Shown: positions 43,909-52,855 of the stretch, one piece after another
How the letters are laid out: each line of letters starts with the position of its first letter
How positions within the stretch are numbered: position 1 is the stretch's first letter
Virus record (IMG/VR): IMGVR_UViG_3300026512_000002
Location: 62,001 to 126,000 of that record
Strand: one strand, 5' to 3'
DNA: 64,000 nt
Source of the DNA: a virus
Translations under genes and position numbers: made by a program
Notes under the pieces: generated by a model
What the model saw: the letters and a program-made list of their open reading frames with translations, nothing else
What the model was told of the DNA's origin: nothing
Database searches by the model: none

Positions 43909-46300
43909 ATGGGATAAAATAGAAGAAATTGTTAATCATAAGTTATCAGAAAAAAAACAATTAGAATTATTAACTACTTCTGAATTGGTAGAAACATATA
44001 TTGGTAAATATCAGTTATCAGAAAAAAATCAATCGAAATTACTAACTACTTCTGAGTTAGTAAAACTATATATAAATAAATATAATTTATCTGATGATGG
44101 GGAATTGAAACTTTTAACTACTCCTGAATTAATAAAATTATATATTAGTAAATATATTTTATCAGATAAAGGAGAATTGGAATTATTAACTACCCCTGAG
44201 TTAGTAATTTCATATATTAATAAATATGTTTTATCAGATAGAGGAGAATTGAAATTTTTAACTACTCTTGAATTAGTAGAAACATATATTCGTAAACATA
44301 GTTTATCAAAAGAGGGAGAGTTAGAATTACTAACTACTCCTGAGTTAGTAAAACTATATATAAATAAATATAATTTATTTGATAAGGGAGAGTTAAAGTT
44401 TCTAACTACTCCTGAGTTAGTAAAACTATATATAAATAAATATAATTTATTTGATAAGGGAGAGTTAAAGTTTCTGACTACTCCTGAGTTGGTAGAATTG
44501 TATATTTGTAAACATAGATTATCTGATGAAGGAGAATTAAAACTTTTAACTACCCCTAAGCTGATAAAACTATATATTGATAAACATTATTTATCATATA
44601 AAGGAGAATTAAAACTTTTAACTACCCCTAAGCTGATAAAACTATATATTGATAAACATTATTTATCATATAAAGGAGAATTAGAATTGTTAACTACTCC
44701 TGAGTTAGTAAAGTTGTATATTAGTAAATATGGTTTATCAGATAAAGGTGAATTGGAACTTCTGACCAATCTTGAGTTAGTAGAGTTATATATTAATAAA
44801 TATTATTTATCAGATGAAAATCAATTGAAATTATTAACTACTCCTGAACTGGTTAATATATATATTAGTAAACATAGGTTATCAGGAAAAGGAGAGTTGA
44901 AATTATTAACTACTACTGAATTGGTTGGAAAATATATTAGTAAGTATAGTTTGTCAGAAAAAGGAGAGTTGGTATTATTAACTACTACTGAGTTAATAAA
45001 ATTATATATTGACAAATATTATTTATCAGATAAAAATCAATTGAGGTTAATAATTGCTCCTGAATTAGTAAAAATATATATCAATGAACATTATTTGTCA
45101 AATGAAAACCAATTGATTTTATTAACTACTTCTGAGTTAGTAAATATGTATATTGATAAATATAGATTATCAGAGGAGGGAGAGTTAAAACTTTTGACTA
45201 CTCCGGAATTGATTAAAAAATATATTAGTAAACATTACTTATCAGATAAAGGAGAATTAGAATTATTAACTACTCATGAGTTGATCGAGCTATATGCTCG
45301 TAAACATAAATTATCTGATGAAGGAGAATTGAAACTTTTAACTACTCCTAAGCTGGTAAAATCATATATTGATGAACATCACCTATCAGATAAAGGAGAA
45401 TTAGAATTATTAACTACTCCTGAGTTGATCGAATTATATATTAGTAAATATACTTTATCAAATGATGGGGAATTGAAACTTTTAACTACTTCTAAGTTGA
45501 TAGAGTTATATACTCGCCAACATAGATTGTTTGATAAAAATCAATTAAAACTATTAACTACACCGGAATTAGTGATGAAATATATTCAAAAACATAACCT
45601 GTCAAATGAAGTAGAATTAGAACTACTAACCACACCGGAGCTAATAATAGAGTATATAAAGAGACATAGTTTATCAAATGAAGGTGAGTTAAAACTATTA
45701 ACTACACCAGAGTTAATAATAAAATATGTTCAGAAACATAACCTGTCAAATGAAATAGAGTTGGCATTATTAACCACGCCTGAGTTCGTAATAAAATATA
45801 TTCAAACACATAGTTTATCGGATGAAGCAGAATTAGAACTACTAACCACACCGGAAATGATAATGGAATATATCAAGAAGTATAACCTGTCGGATGAAGC
45901 AGAATTAGAACTACTAACCACACCGGAACTAATAATGGAATATGTTCAGAAACATAACCTGTCGGATGAAGCAGAATTAGAACTACTAACCACATCGGAA
46001 ATGATAATGGAATATATCAAGAAGTATAACCTGTCGGATGAAGCAGAATTAGAACTACTAACCACACCGGAGCTAATAATGGAATATGTTCAGAAACATA
46101 ACCTGTCGGATGAAGCAGAATTAGAATTATTAACCACACCGGAATTAGTGAAGCGATATATTAACACACATTCTTTATCAAGTGAAAATCAATTAAAACT
46201 ATTAACTACACCCAAGTTGGTAAAACAGTACATGTCTAAATATGATATGGATAGAGATACTGTTAAAAAGATTATTGAATTTAGGGAAAATCTTAGTTAG
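43901..46300 (+). CDS. Giant 24-residue-repeat protein, 799 aa
   Basis: Starts MSKWDKIEEIVNHKLSEK at 43901 after CTTAGGAGAAATC, overlapping the previous gene by eight bases. It has roughly 32 repeats of 24 residues and the C-cap MDRDTVKKIIEFRENLS. Neighbouring units are sometimes near-identical in DNA (44345-44488; 44545-44690; a 144-bp double unit repeated at 45832-46120), showing recent expansion. The first 27 or so units use GEL(K/E)LLTTPEL; the last use DEAELELLTTPE, like the gene at 42196, so the gene may be a fusion of two repeat lineages. Confidence 0.85.
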   Translation: MSKWDKIEEIVNHKLSEKKQLELLTTSELVETYIGKYQLSEKNQSKLLTTSELVKLYINKYNLSDDGELKLLTTPELIKLYISKYILSDKGELELLTTPELVISYINKYVLSDRGELKFLTTLELVETYIRKHSLSKEGELELLTTPELVKLYINKYNLFDKGELKFLTTPELVKLYINKYNLFDKGELKFLTTPELVELYICKHRLSDEGELKLLTTPKLIKLYIDKHYLSYKGELKLLTTPKLIKLYIDKHYLSYKGELELLTTPELVKLYISKYGLSDKGELELLTNLELVELYINKYYLSDENQLKLLTTPELVNIYISKHRLSGKGELKLLTTTELVGKYISKYSLSEKGELVLLTTTELIKLYIDKYYLSDKNQLRLIIAPELVKIYINEHYLSNENQLILLTTSELVNMYIDKYRLSEEGELKLLTTPELIKKYISKHYLSDKGELELLTTHELIELYARKHKLSDEGELKLLTTPKLVKSYIDEHHLSDKGELELLTTPELIELYISKYTLSNDGELKLLTTSKLIELYTRQHRLFDKNQLKLLTTPELVMKYIQKHNLSNEVELELLTTPELIIEYIKRHSLSNEGELKLLTTPELIIKYVQKHNLSNEIELALLTTPEFVIKYIQTHSLSDEAELELLTTPEMIMEYIKKYNLSDEAELELLTTPELIMEYVQKHNLSDEAELELLTTSEMIMEYIKKYNLSDEAELELLTTPELIMEYVQKHNLSDEAELELLTTPELVKRYINTHSLSSENQLKLLTTPKLVKQYMSKYDMDRDTVKKIIEFRENLS

Positions 46301-46368
46301 AAATCATTATTTAGATACATTGATTATTATAATATACTCTATTAATAGAATATATTTAAGGAGATGTT

Positions 46369-46764
46369 ATGTCAAAACTAATTGAAAATTCAACATATAT
46401 GGTCAATAATTGCAACAGTATGAAATATATTGCATTGACTCATTCATATGCTGATCAAATATTTAGGGATGATAATGATATTATTAAAACTATTGTAACC
46501 ATTACACTTCCTGGAGTTGAAAAAAGTGACATAGGTATTGTTTATGATAGTGAGTTGCGTGAAATAAATATCATGTTTAAAGTAACATTTAATTTACCTA
46601 GAGATTCCAATAATGATTTGAATATGTCAGAACAAACAATTGGAGTTACTATGCCAGAGGGTTATGATCCTGAAACAATTATAGCTATAATAAAAAATGG
46701 TATGTTGTATCTACACATTTCTCCTGTGATAGAAAAACTTAATAATATAAAAATTAATTTTTAA
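46369..46764 (+). CDS. Hsp20/alpha-crystallin-like protein
   Basis: 131 residues with the alpha-crystallin pattern: ITLPGVEKSDIGIVYDSELREINI (about 43-66), then MPEGYDPETIIAIIKNGMLYLHI (about 100-122), equivalent to the .P.gvd...i.A.y.nGvL.i.iP of small heat-shock proteins. The sequence is divergent and lacks the terminal IxI as a clear motif. It may act as a holdase chaperone during virion assembly. AAGGAGATGTT precedes the start. Confidence 0.7.
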   Translation: MSKLIENSTYMVNNCNSMKYIALTHSYADQIFRDDNDIIKTIVTITLPGVEKSDIGIVYDSELREINIMFKVTFNLPRDSNNDLNMSEQTIGVTMPEGYDPETIIAIIKNGMLYLHISPVIEKLNNIKINF

Positions 46765-46934
46765 TTTTAAATATAAGTTGTGTTATTTTAAAATATTTTA
46801 TTTATTTTTTAATGTTTGATGAATATTATTAAAATCGTAATACTATAACATATACTTATATATTATAGTATTGAGTCATAATAATGTGACTCGTAGTGCC
46901 AGCTATTCTGGTTAATTTTATTTTGGAGGTCATT

Positions 46935-47156
46935 ATGGCTAAAAAAATAAATTATCATTCTTTTATTAAGATGGTTGAGAAAAACCATCTTGTAGAAGAA
47001 TGGTTCGCGACTGGTGTCGCAATTGCTTGTACTGAAAAATGTGCAAGTAATTGCGACATAGCCAATGTGGGGAGGTATGTTAATTGTGCCGCCCCATGGC
47101 GTGCCGGTCGCGAATTTATTGAAAAGAAATTAGGGGTGATCGTAATAGACGATTAA
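46935..47156 (+). CDS. Cys-rich small protein, hairpin-saturated gene, 73 aa
   Basis: Start MAKKINYHSFIKMVEKNH after TTGGAGGTCATT. The protein has Cys residues in ACTEKCASNCD and VNCAAPW; no family recognised. The whole gene folds: AAGATGGTT/AACCATCTT, GTCGCAATT with CTTG pairing to CAAG and AATTGCGAC, GCCA+TGGGG with CCCCA+TGGC, and GAAAAGAAATTAGGG with the 3' sequence CCCTAGTTTCTTTTC, which includes the stop region. The 5' leader also folds (GAGTCA/TGACTC). Composition is richer in G and C than neighbours. Confidence 0.65.
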   Translation: MAKKINYHSFIKMVEKNHLVEEWFATGVAIACTEKCASNCDIANVGRYVNCAAPWRAGREFIEKKLGVIVIDD

Positions 47157-47290
47157 CCCTAGTTTCTTTTCCTGGTAGTCGACAGCTACCATGAGTCAAA
47201 AAATGATGTCACGCTCAACCCGGAGCGGAAAAGAGATAGGGTATACAACCACACTATGTGGTTGGAAAGAAACCATTAGGTTTCTTTTTT
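47155..47290 (+). ncRNA. Structured 3' region with switch-like alternative pairing and terminator
   Basis: The element CCCTAGTTTCTTTTCC (about 47157-47172) can pair upstream with GAAAAGAAATTAGGG inside the gene or downstream with GGAAAAGAGATAGGG. Inside the second fold are GGTAG/CTACC and GCTC/GAGC hairpins, making a multi-branch RNA of about 85 bases. Then CAACCACA/TGTGGTTG and the terminator AAAGAAACC-ATTA-GGTTTCTTT plus T run (47266-47292) follow. It may be a processed small RNA or a regulatory 3' UTR. Confidence 0.5.
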
Positions 47291-47391
47291 TTTAATTTAA
47301 TAAATAATTTGGATATATATTAATACCATAATAACATATATAGTTATTATAATGTCTATCTTGTTTCGATCTATGTTTATATGGAGGTTTT

Positions 47392-47805
47392 GTGCAAACT
47401 AGTGTATATCAAAAAAAATTAAAATGTTTAACATATGATATTTTAGAAATTGGATTTTGCGATTATGGTTATCCAACACCTGAGATACTTAAGACATATA
47501 ATTGGGAAAATGCTATTGATGATAAATTTGAGGTTATAATGAATCATGTATTTAGCAAGTATGATGATTATGGTAAGCAATTATTATGGAGGGATGGTTT
47601 ACTGGATACCATACTTATATTGTATCCATCAGATATATTGTTTATGGCTAAAGCTATTGTAAATATAATATTGGATAATTCAATGGAATTATTAAAGGTT
47701 TATAAATATTTCTTTTCAATCCTTATTAATGAATCGAACAACAATACTGTTCCGGTAGCTAAAATGTTTAGTAAAATCGAAACTATGCTTCAGGATGCTA
47801 TGTGA
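47392..47805 (+). CDS. Hypothetical protein, 137 aa
   Basis: GTG start at 47392 after TGGAGGTTTT. The product begins MQTSVYQKKLKCLTYDILEIGF and is helical with aromatic residues; no motif recognised. A TATATATTAATAC motif precedes it by about 80 bases. It is a single gene ending before a 200-bp gap that holds a bidirectional terminator. Confidence 0.6.
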   Translation: MQTSVYQKKLKCLTYDILEIGFCDYGYPTPEILKTYNWENAIDDKFEVIMNHVFSKYDDYGKQLLWRDGLLDTILILYPSDILFMAKAIVNIILDNSMELLKVYKYFFSILINESNNNTVPVAKMFSKIETMLQDAM

Positions 47806-47945
47806 TTGTCATAGGAGTATTAACAATAATGGAGGAACATAGAAAATTATAATATTTTATGTTAAATTAAAATATTATAATTGAAAAAGATATATGTATA
47901 TAGTAGATTAAATTTGTTTATATCTATATCTTTTTTTTTCAATAT

Positions 47946-47984
47946 TAAAAAAGTGGTATGATTTAAAATCATACCACTTATAAA
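47946..47984. terminator. Bidirectional terminator
   Basis: AAGTGGTATGATTT and AAATCATACCACTT form a long stem with a minimal loop, flanked by A and T residues, between convergent genes. Confidence 0.75.
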
Positions 47985-48016
47985 ATTATTACACTATATG
48001 TTTATATTGTTAATAA

Positions 48017-48796
48017 TTATGTCCATATAATATCACTTGATCTATCAATACCACTACAACCTAAATCGGCAACTAAATTGAATGTAGCAACCACACTATG
48101 GTTTAATCTAAGTTTAACCAAACCTGTAGCATCTGATAATAATACAGCTTTTTGATTAGATGTGATAGCATCAAGTACTTCGCCAACAACTACTGCCATA
48201 GCACTATCTAATGCTGTTGGTACACCACCAGATAACATGGTTACTGTAACTTTTTCTTCTTTCATAATATTGGCACCTGTACCATCAACAAGCTGAAGTT
48301 CAATGAAAATGTCATTTCCAGCACTAGTTGTTAGATCTACAGGTGTTCCTTGCATAACACAAACTGCTGGTTTTTCTGATACTAATTCAAAGGTTTTAAT
48401 AGGTTCAGTATAGTCTATTACAATAGCACCTATTTTTAAAACTAAGTCAGATCCTGCAGCATTATCAACCATAACACTTATTTTAAAAAAATCAATTTCG
48501 CTACTATTAACAACTTGAAATTCATTAACATTAGGTTTATTAGTTGTTAACATAGCTCCTGTGAATGTCATAACTTCTGAATAAACAAATTCCATATCTT
48601 TATTGTAAAACATATATGTTAATACAATATTTTCAGCATTATCAATAGTACCATCTACTGTGATCTCATTTCTAATACTATAATCGGATGATCTTCCACT
48701 TGTTGCAAAAACTCTACTTGCGTATGTTGTAGAACCATTACTGTTGGTACCAACTTTAACACCTTCTATCAATGTAACATCTGCTAATTTAATCAT
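48017..48796 (-). CDS. Putative virion/tail protein, 259 aa
   Basis: The ATG at 48796 (MIKLADVTLIEGVKVGTNSNG) follows AGGAGATTTAATT. Beta-rich with Ig-like phrases such as VTVTMLSGGVPTALDSAMAV and LVKLRLNHSVVATFNLVADLG near the C-terminus, resembling Big/Ig-like domains often appended to tail proteins. Last gene of the minus-strand operon 48017-50721. Confidence 0.6.
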   Translation of the reverse strand: MIKLADVTLIEGVKVGTNSNGSTTYASRVFATSGRSSDYSIRNEITVDGTIDNAENIVLTYMFYNKDMEFVYSEVMTFTGAMLTTNKPNVNEFQVVNSSEIDFFKISVMVDNAAGSDLVLKIGAIVIDYTEPIKTFELVSEKPAVCVMQGTPVDLTTSAGNDIFIELQLVDGTGANIMKEEKVTVTMLSGGVPTALDSAMAVVVGEVLDAITSNQKAVLLSDATGLVKLRLNHSVVATFNLVADLGCSGIDRSSDIIWT

Positions 48797-48850
48797 AATT
48801 AAATCTCCTAAAAAAAACAATTTATTAATGTAATGTTATAAAAATATATC

Positions 48851-49231
48851 CTACCACTCTTCATCTACTACGAGTAGTATATTAATCATACTAGGTTCCA
48901 CTGGGTCCATTTTAATAACTGTTACTGTATCAACCTTATCTATAAGCTCTTTATGTGTTAACTCAATATGTTGTTTGAAAACACCGTTAATAGCTGGTAA
49001 TGTTATTGTTTTACTATACAGGATACTGCCTATATCATTATTATAACACATTAAGATAATATTTATATCGTTAACGCCATCACTTTCAACTTTACCAATA
49101 AGTGTAACATTGTAATTACTATTAGGGGTATCTGTTATGTTTTTAGCGCCACCATATATTTTAACATTTTCATTACCAGCGGGAATAGTTGTGTTGTTCA
49201 CTATGATGTGTTCTTTTGTAAACCGTCTCAC
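48851..49231 (-). CDS. Small virion-like protein, 126 aa
   Basis: Begins MRRFTKEHIIVNNTTIPAGN. Short beta-rich protein related in length and opening to the next gene (MRSFRKVKV...TTSGNGANI), so the two look like paralogues. ATG/stop overlap with the upstream gene indicates coupling. Confidence 0.6.
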   Translation of the reverse strand: MRRFTKEHIIVNNTTIPAGNENVKIYGGAKNITDTPNSNYNVTLIGKVESDGVNDINIILMCYNNDIGSILYSKTITLPAINGVFKQHIELTHKELIDKVDTVTVIKMDPVEPSMINILLVVDEEW

Positions 49232-49653
49232 TAATACCTCCTACATAAGAAAAATTCACTATTACCACTTAATTCATGATCATATGATGTATTAGCAACA
49301 GCCATAATAGATAAACTATAACCACTAGCAGTTGTTGGTAATGTTATTTTATATGATATATTATCATATAAAAAGCTATCATCTATATCAAATACCTTAA
49401 TTAAAGTTTCATTATTTATTTCACTAGTGATAATTTCTTCAACATGTGTGATTAGACCGATAATATTATGAGTGGTGAATATTTCTATTTTAACACCAGT
49501 TGGTATTATGTCAGATGTATTTATAATAATTTTAATTTGAGTAGTACTGTCTTGTCTACCATCAATAATGTTATCTGAATATGTTATATTAGCACCATTA
49601 CCACTAGTTGTAACCTGTTCTTGTAAAACTTTTACTTTTCTAAAACTTCTCAT
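49231..49653 (-). CDS. Small virion-like protein, 140 aa
   Basis: Begins MRSFRKVKVLQEQVTTSGNG; beta-rich, probably a paralogue of the 126-aa protein immediately downstream. Its start overlaps the end of the 200-aa gene. No specific family recognised. Confidence 0.6.
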   Translation of the reverse strand: MRSFRKVKVLQEQVTTSGNGANITYSDNIIDGRQDSTTQIKIIINTSDIIPTGVKIEIFTTHNIIGLITHVEEIITSEINNETLIKVFDIDDSFLYDNISYKITLPTTASGYSLSIMAVANTSYDHELSGNSEFFLCRRY

Positions 49654-50252
49654 TTTAATTCCTTATGTGTTATTATTGAAAAATTTTCTACTTTTGATAT
49701 AAGTTTATTGAATTTAGCAACCATATCTTTTGTTATAGCCGGTCTATACATGGATATTAGTGACATAATGTCTCCAAAAAACATGTCTTTAGAAATATTG
49801 AAATCATCAACATCATATAATTGGTGTATTGTGGTTGTTAGAGGAACAATACCAACTAAATTATTAATATGCAAACCTATAACCTCAGCAGCTATAGTAT
49901 ATGTTGAAAATTTATTTTTATTTATCATATTATTTATAATCACTATTTTAACTATATCATACAATGTGAATGGGTAGTGGTGCATCTCAACAGCAACGTT
50001 AGTTTCATCACCACCCATGTTTGGTAACACAGCACATGTTGTCAGCCCAACAGTTTCTTTTAAATACCTTATATATGCTGTATATTTTTTAGATGTCCGA
50101 ACCATTTTTTCAACAGCTTTAATAACAGTATGTAGTTTTTTTTCATTTGTTATATTTGTCATATAATAACTCAATACATTGTTATTATCAGTATTTATCA
50201 ATACAGTATTATTGGCTACATTAAGAGATGTTATATTATCTTTATTACCCAT
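49650..50252 (-). CDS. HH(Y/H)PFTL(Y/F)DIV-family protein, 200 aa
   Basis: Contains VEMHHYPFTLYDIVKIVII (near 88-107) and VIGLHINNLVGIVPLTTTIHQLYDVDDFNI (near 125-155). The same two motifs occur in the plus-strand protein at 61761, so they are diverged paralogues. The HH...H pattern and 'LVGIVPL..T.H' recall HNH-type nuclease cores, but this is inference; a structural role is equally possible given its operon. Overlaps the next gene by four bases. Confidence 0.65.
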   Translation of the reverse strand: MGNKDNITSLNVANNTVLINTDNNNVLSYYMTNITNEKKLHTVIKAVEKMVRTSKKYTAYIRYLKETVGLTTCAVLPNMGGDETNVAVEMHHYPFTLYDIVKIVIINNMINKNKFSTYTIAAEVIGLHINNLVGIVPLTTTIHQLYDVDDFNISKDMFFGDIMSLISMYRPAITKDMVAKFNKLISKVENFSIITHKELK

Positions 50253-50253
50253 A

Positions 50254-50721
50254 TTACAACTCTTTAATTAAATTAAGTATTTTTACATCAACTTGGTTAT
50301 TGGAATTATAATATATATTTGTTGGATATTTAACTATATCTACTAATTCGTTATCTATATCGTAATCATGTTCAGACTCTTTAATTGTGTGTAGATTTTG
50401 TAAGTTGTTTTTAATATCTTTCACAATATTTGAAATATTTTCTTCTAAATTACTTTTTAACTCAATTATCATAGACTCATTAATACTACTAGGCACTTCT
50501 TTTAGACGCTCTGATAATATTCTTTTATTTTCCTCAGATGATAAGATATCGTTTACGATATTTATAGTATGCATATTTGTACCGATAACATTTTCGGTAA
50601 CAATATTTGGCATCACATCTATGTCTACATTGCTTTTAAAATCAGCATCGATCACAGTTATAACAAAATCATTATTAGTGTTAATATTTATACTTTCTTC
50701 AATTATTTTAAAAAAATCCAT
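50254..50721 (-). CDS. Hypothetical protein, 155 aa
   Basis: Begins MDFFKIIEESININTNNDFVITV. Central residues 75-110 are charged helical, likely a coiled coil. First gene of the 48017-50721 operon, preceded by a leader with a short peptide ORF and attenuator-like fold. Role unknown. Confidence 0.6.
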   Translation of the reverse strand: MDFFKIIEESININTNNDFVITVIDADFKSNVDIDVMPNIVTENVIGTNMHTINIVNDILSSEENKRILSERLKEVPSSINESMIIELKSNLEENISNIVKDIKNNLQNLHTIKESEHDYDIDNELVDIVKYPTNIYYNSNNQVDVKILNLIKEL

Positions 50722-50739
50722 AATACCTACCTATTAAAT

Positions 50740-50880
50740 AAAAAAAAAGAGGGGTGTGAATGATTGGTCTGGATAACGCTCGTTATCAATACATGGTAAC
50801 GAGCGTTTTTTTTTTGGGATTAAATTATAACATTATATATCCCAAACATCACCAGACCAGTCATTCATAATGACCCCTCC
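50740..50880 (-). promoter_or_regulatory. Attenuator-like leader fold
   Basis: Read on the minus strand, the leader-peptide region (50852-50866, plus its ribosome site at 50873-50879) pairs with 50758-50772 and 50749-50755. This gives about 22 bp closed stem followed at once by a T run (A run 50740-50748 on plus). Inside lie AACGCTCGTTA/TAACGAGCGTT (50775-50785/50797-50807) and TTTGGGAT/ATCCCAAA-type hairpins. Formation would hide the ribosome site and terminate transcription; translation of the peptide would open it. The inner 11-bp hairpin also has a T run on the plus strand and could terminate plus transcription. Confidence 0.55.
50833..50868 (-). CDS. Leader peptide, 11 aa
   Basis: MNDWSGDVWDI, read from an ATG with AAAGGAGGGG six to eight bases upstream. 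Two Trp codons occur in eleven. It lies entirely in the 5' arm and loop of the attenuator-like fold before the 50721 gene, typical of regulatory leader peptides, though no direct evidence of translation exists. Confidence 0.5.
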   Translation of the reverse strand: MNDWSGDVWDI

Positions 50881-50887
50881 TTTTAAA

Positions 50888-50945
50888 TAGAACATGTGTC
50901 CTCCTGTGTCTTTATAAGACACCTTACAGGAAGAAACATGTTACA
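50888..50945 (-). promoter_or_regulatory. Stacked leader hairpin
   Basis: AACATGT/ACATGTT, CCTGT/ACAGG and GTGTCTT/AAGACAC stack into one long hairpin at the 5' end of the minus-strand leader. It could act as a stability element or as the sensing domain upstream of the leader peptide. Confidence 0.5.
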
Positions 50946-51041
50946 ACTATATAATATATGCTCGTATTAACAATATATACTATTTAATATATTGTTAACA
51001 TATGGTTGTTAACAACCAATTAAACATACTAAGGACATATT

Positions 51042-51941
51042 ATGGATATTTTAGAAATAAATTCTATTGATGATTTAGAAATAGTTTTAGAAAACATTGA
51101 CGATAATGTTGTAAATATATCTGAACGAGATTTAAATTCTGAGATATTATCTGTCATATCTAAAGATCCCGACACTGTATCGGAAAAATTACTAGTAAAG
51201 CATAATGGTGACATGGTAGGTGTCGGTGTGTTAAAAGAAATTGTTGAATATAACAATATATCTGAGGAAACTATATTGGATCCAGATAATCGGATAACAG
51301 TGGGTGATAATATTGCAGTTTATCAAATAACTAATTCTGTAAATTATATAACAGAGAACCTTAATGGTGACGATGAAGCTCTAACATATTTTTTAGAAAA
51401 TATTAATATAAATACACATATTGTAGAAGATTTAGATATATTTGAAGAATTTAAATTATTAAAAAAAATAAGCGAAAGCGTGCATAATACACAATATAAT
51501 AGTAATTATTTAATGGTATTGCGTTTAGACAACAGTTTAGAACGAAAACCAATTATACATCAACCAATATTAAGTTACAATGATGGTGTTATACTATCTA
51601 TTTCAGAAACACTGTTAGATGTTGTTGGTGAAATGTTTGAGAAGACACATAGTTTAACAGAAGTTAGTATGTATAAGATACCTATATCTGAAAATGAAAA
51701 GGAATTTGTGTTAAAAAATAAAGATAGTGTAAAATTAATTAATATATTAGAAAATATTGAATATTTAAAAAATAACAATAATCTAGAATTAATAAAAATG
51801 AATTTATATGAATATTTTTTCAGTACTAATAATGATAATATTTTATACGGACTAGAATTAAACGAATCATATAAACCATATAAATTTATAAATGTTGATA
51901 ATGTGTATATACCTACACTATTGGAGGTTATTGATGAGTAA
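51042..51941 (+). CDS. Hypothetical protein, 299 aa
   Basis: Begins MDILEINSIDDLEIVLENID after ACTAAGGACATATT. Acidic, alpha/beta, with no recognised catalytic motif. It overlaps the start of the beta-C-like gene by eight bases, so the two are coupled and may interact, for example as an accessory polypeptide of the phage transcription machinery. That link is inference. Confidence 0.6.
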   Translation: MDILEINSIDDLEIVLENIDDNVVNISERDLNSEILSVISKDPDTVSEKLLVKHNGDMVGVGVLKEIVEYNNISEETILDPDNRITVGDNIAVYQITNSVNYITENLNGDDEALTYFLENININTHIVEDLDIFEEFKLLKKISESVHNTQYNSNYLMVLRLDNSLERKPIIHQPILSYNDGVILSISETLLDVVGEMFEKTHSLTEVSMYKIPISENEKEFVLKNKDSVKLINILENIEYLKNNNNLELIKMNLYEYFFSTNNDNILYGLELNESYKPYKFINVDNVYIPTLLEVIDE

Positions 51942-52662
51942 AAAAAGAAACGATATAGAAAAAATGATAATAACAACATTAAATATGTTAGATAAAAGTG
52001 GATCTAATGGTGAAAAGTATAAAAAATTGTTTAAAAATATGACAGATACACAATTTAGTAAATGGGTTATGGATGAATCGGAGAACCTATATTTAGAATT
52101 GATTCCTATGAAAACCGAACCAACATTGATGGAAATAGAGAAGGCTGCTAAATATATAAATGTTCCGCTTATGGAGAATGTTTATGTTAAACATACTTTA
52201 CCGGATGGGAAATCTGTTAAATTAAAACATAAGGCACCTGTTGGATATTTACATTTAAAAAAATTACAACAAATGATTACTAAAAAAAGTTCATATGCGA
52301 CATCAATAGATGATCGTAGTATGAAATTTAATCAGGCAACTGGTTCAGATAGTGCTGCTAGGTTAACAGAACCAGAGATATTTTCTATTATAGCTAGAGG
52401 TGCAAACAATGTATTACGTGAATTAATGGGGCCTAGATCTGATAACAGTAATAAACAAGAGTTTTATAAACACATTACAGCTGATGGTTATGTTAATCTA
52501 AGTCAAATTGAAAATAAAGTGGAAAATCATGCCACATTGTCAGTTACAAGTGTTTATTTATTGGGTATGGGTATCAATAATGACTTGTTAGCTCCAGGTT
52601 ATTTAATAACAACTAAAGAAGCTAGGGAAAAGAAGAAGTTTATGAATTATATTGCCGATTGA
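51934..52662 (+). CDS. RNA polymerase beta C-terminal-like protein, 242 aa
   Basis: Start MSKKRNDIEKMIITTLNMLD after TTGGAGGTTATTG. Residues about 70-170 follow the C-terminal clamp segment of bacterial beta: APVGYLHLKKLQQMITKKSSYATS (compare [23 protein letters not shown]), then RLTEPEIFSIIARGANNVLRELMGPRSDN (compare [29 protein letters not shown]). The larger beta piece at 55705 already contains this region, so this is an extra copy. It may be an alternative clamp subunit or part of a second phage polymerase. Confidence 0.7.
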   Translation: MSKKRNDIEKMIITTLNMLDKSGSNGEKYKKLFKNMTDTQFSKWVMDESENLYLELIPMKTEPTLMEIEKAAKYINVPLMENVYVKHTLPDGKSVKLKHKAPVGYLHLKKLQQMITKKSSYATSIDDRSMKFNQATGSDSAARLTEPEIFSIIARGANNVLRELMGPRSDNSNKQEFYKHITADGYVNLSQIENKVENHATLSVTSVYLLGMGINNDLLAPGYLITTKEAREKKKFMNYIAD

Positions 52663-52693
52663 TATAGTATACGACTTAGTTTAATTGATAAAA

Positions 52694-52730
52694 AAAAGAA
52701 TGGGAATAGTTGTAACAACTGCTTCCCTTT
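52694..52730 (-). terminator. Intrinsic terminator (minus strand)
   Basis: GGGAA plus AGTTG pair with CAACT plus TTCCC, and on the minus strand the stem is followed by a T run. Terminates the structured unit containing the gene at 52856. Confidence 0.75.
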
Positions 52731-52855
52731 ACAATATCCATTACAACAAAACAGATACGGTATCAGCTATTCTTTATAGCTCCTTTGTGGTGTTACCACT
52801 AACGCCTATTACTGCGAATCCCTATTAGTTGCCGGAATTAAGCGTTTATCAATCA

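Noticed and set aside
42151-46300. CRISPR-like array from regular 72-bp repeats
   Set aside because: The repeats are in frame, translate to a 24-residue unit, and have no conserved spacer/repeat partition.
47155-47245. Hammerhead-type ribozyme
   Set aside because: The three-way fold lacks the CUGANGA and GAAA core in the required places.
50757-50867. Plus-strand 36-codon ORF (MIGLDNARYQYMV...)
   Set aside because: Its ribosome-site likeness is partly the mirror of the leader-peptide inverted repeat, and it would need a promoter inside a minus-strand gene.
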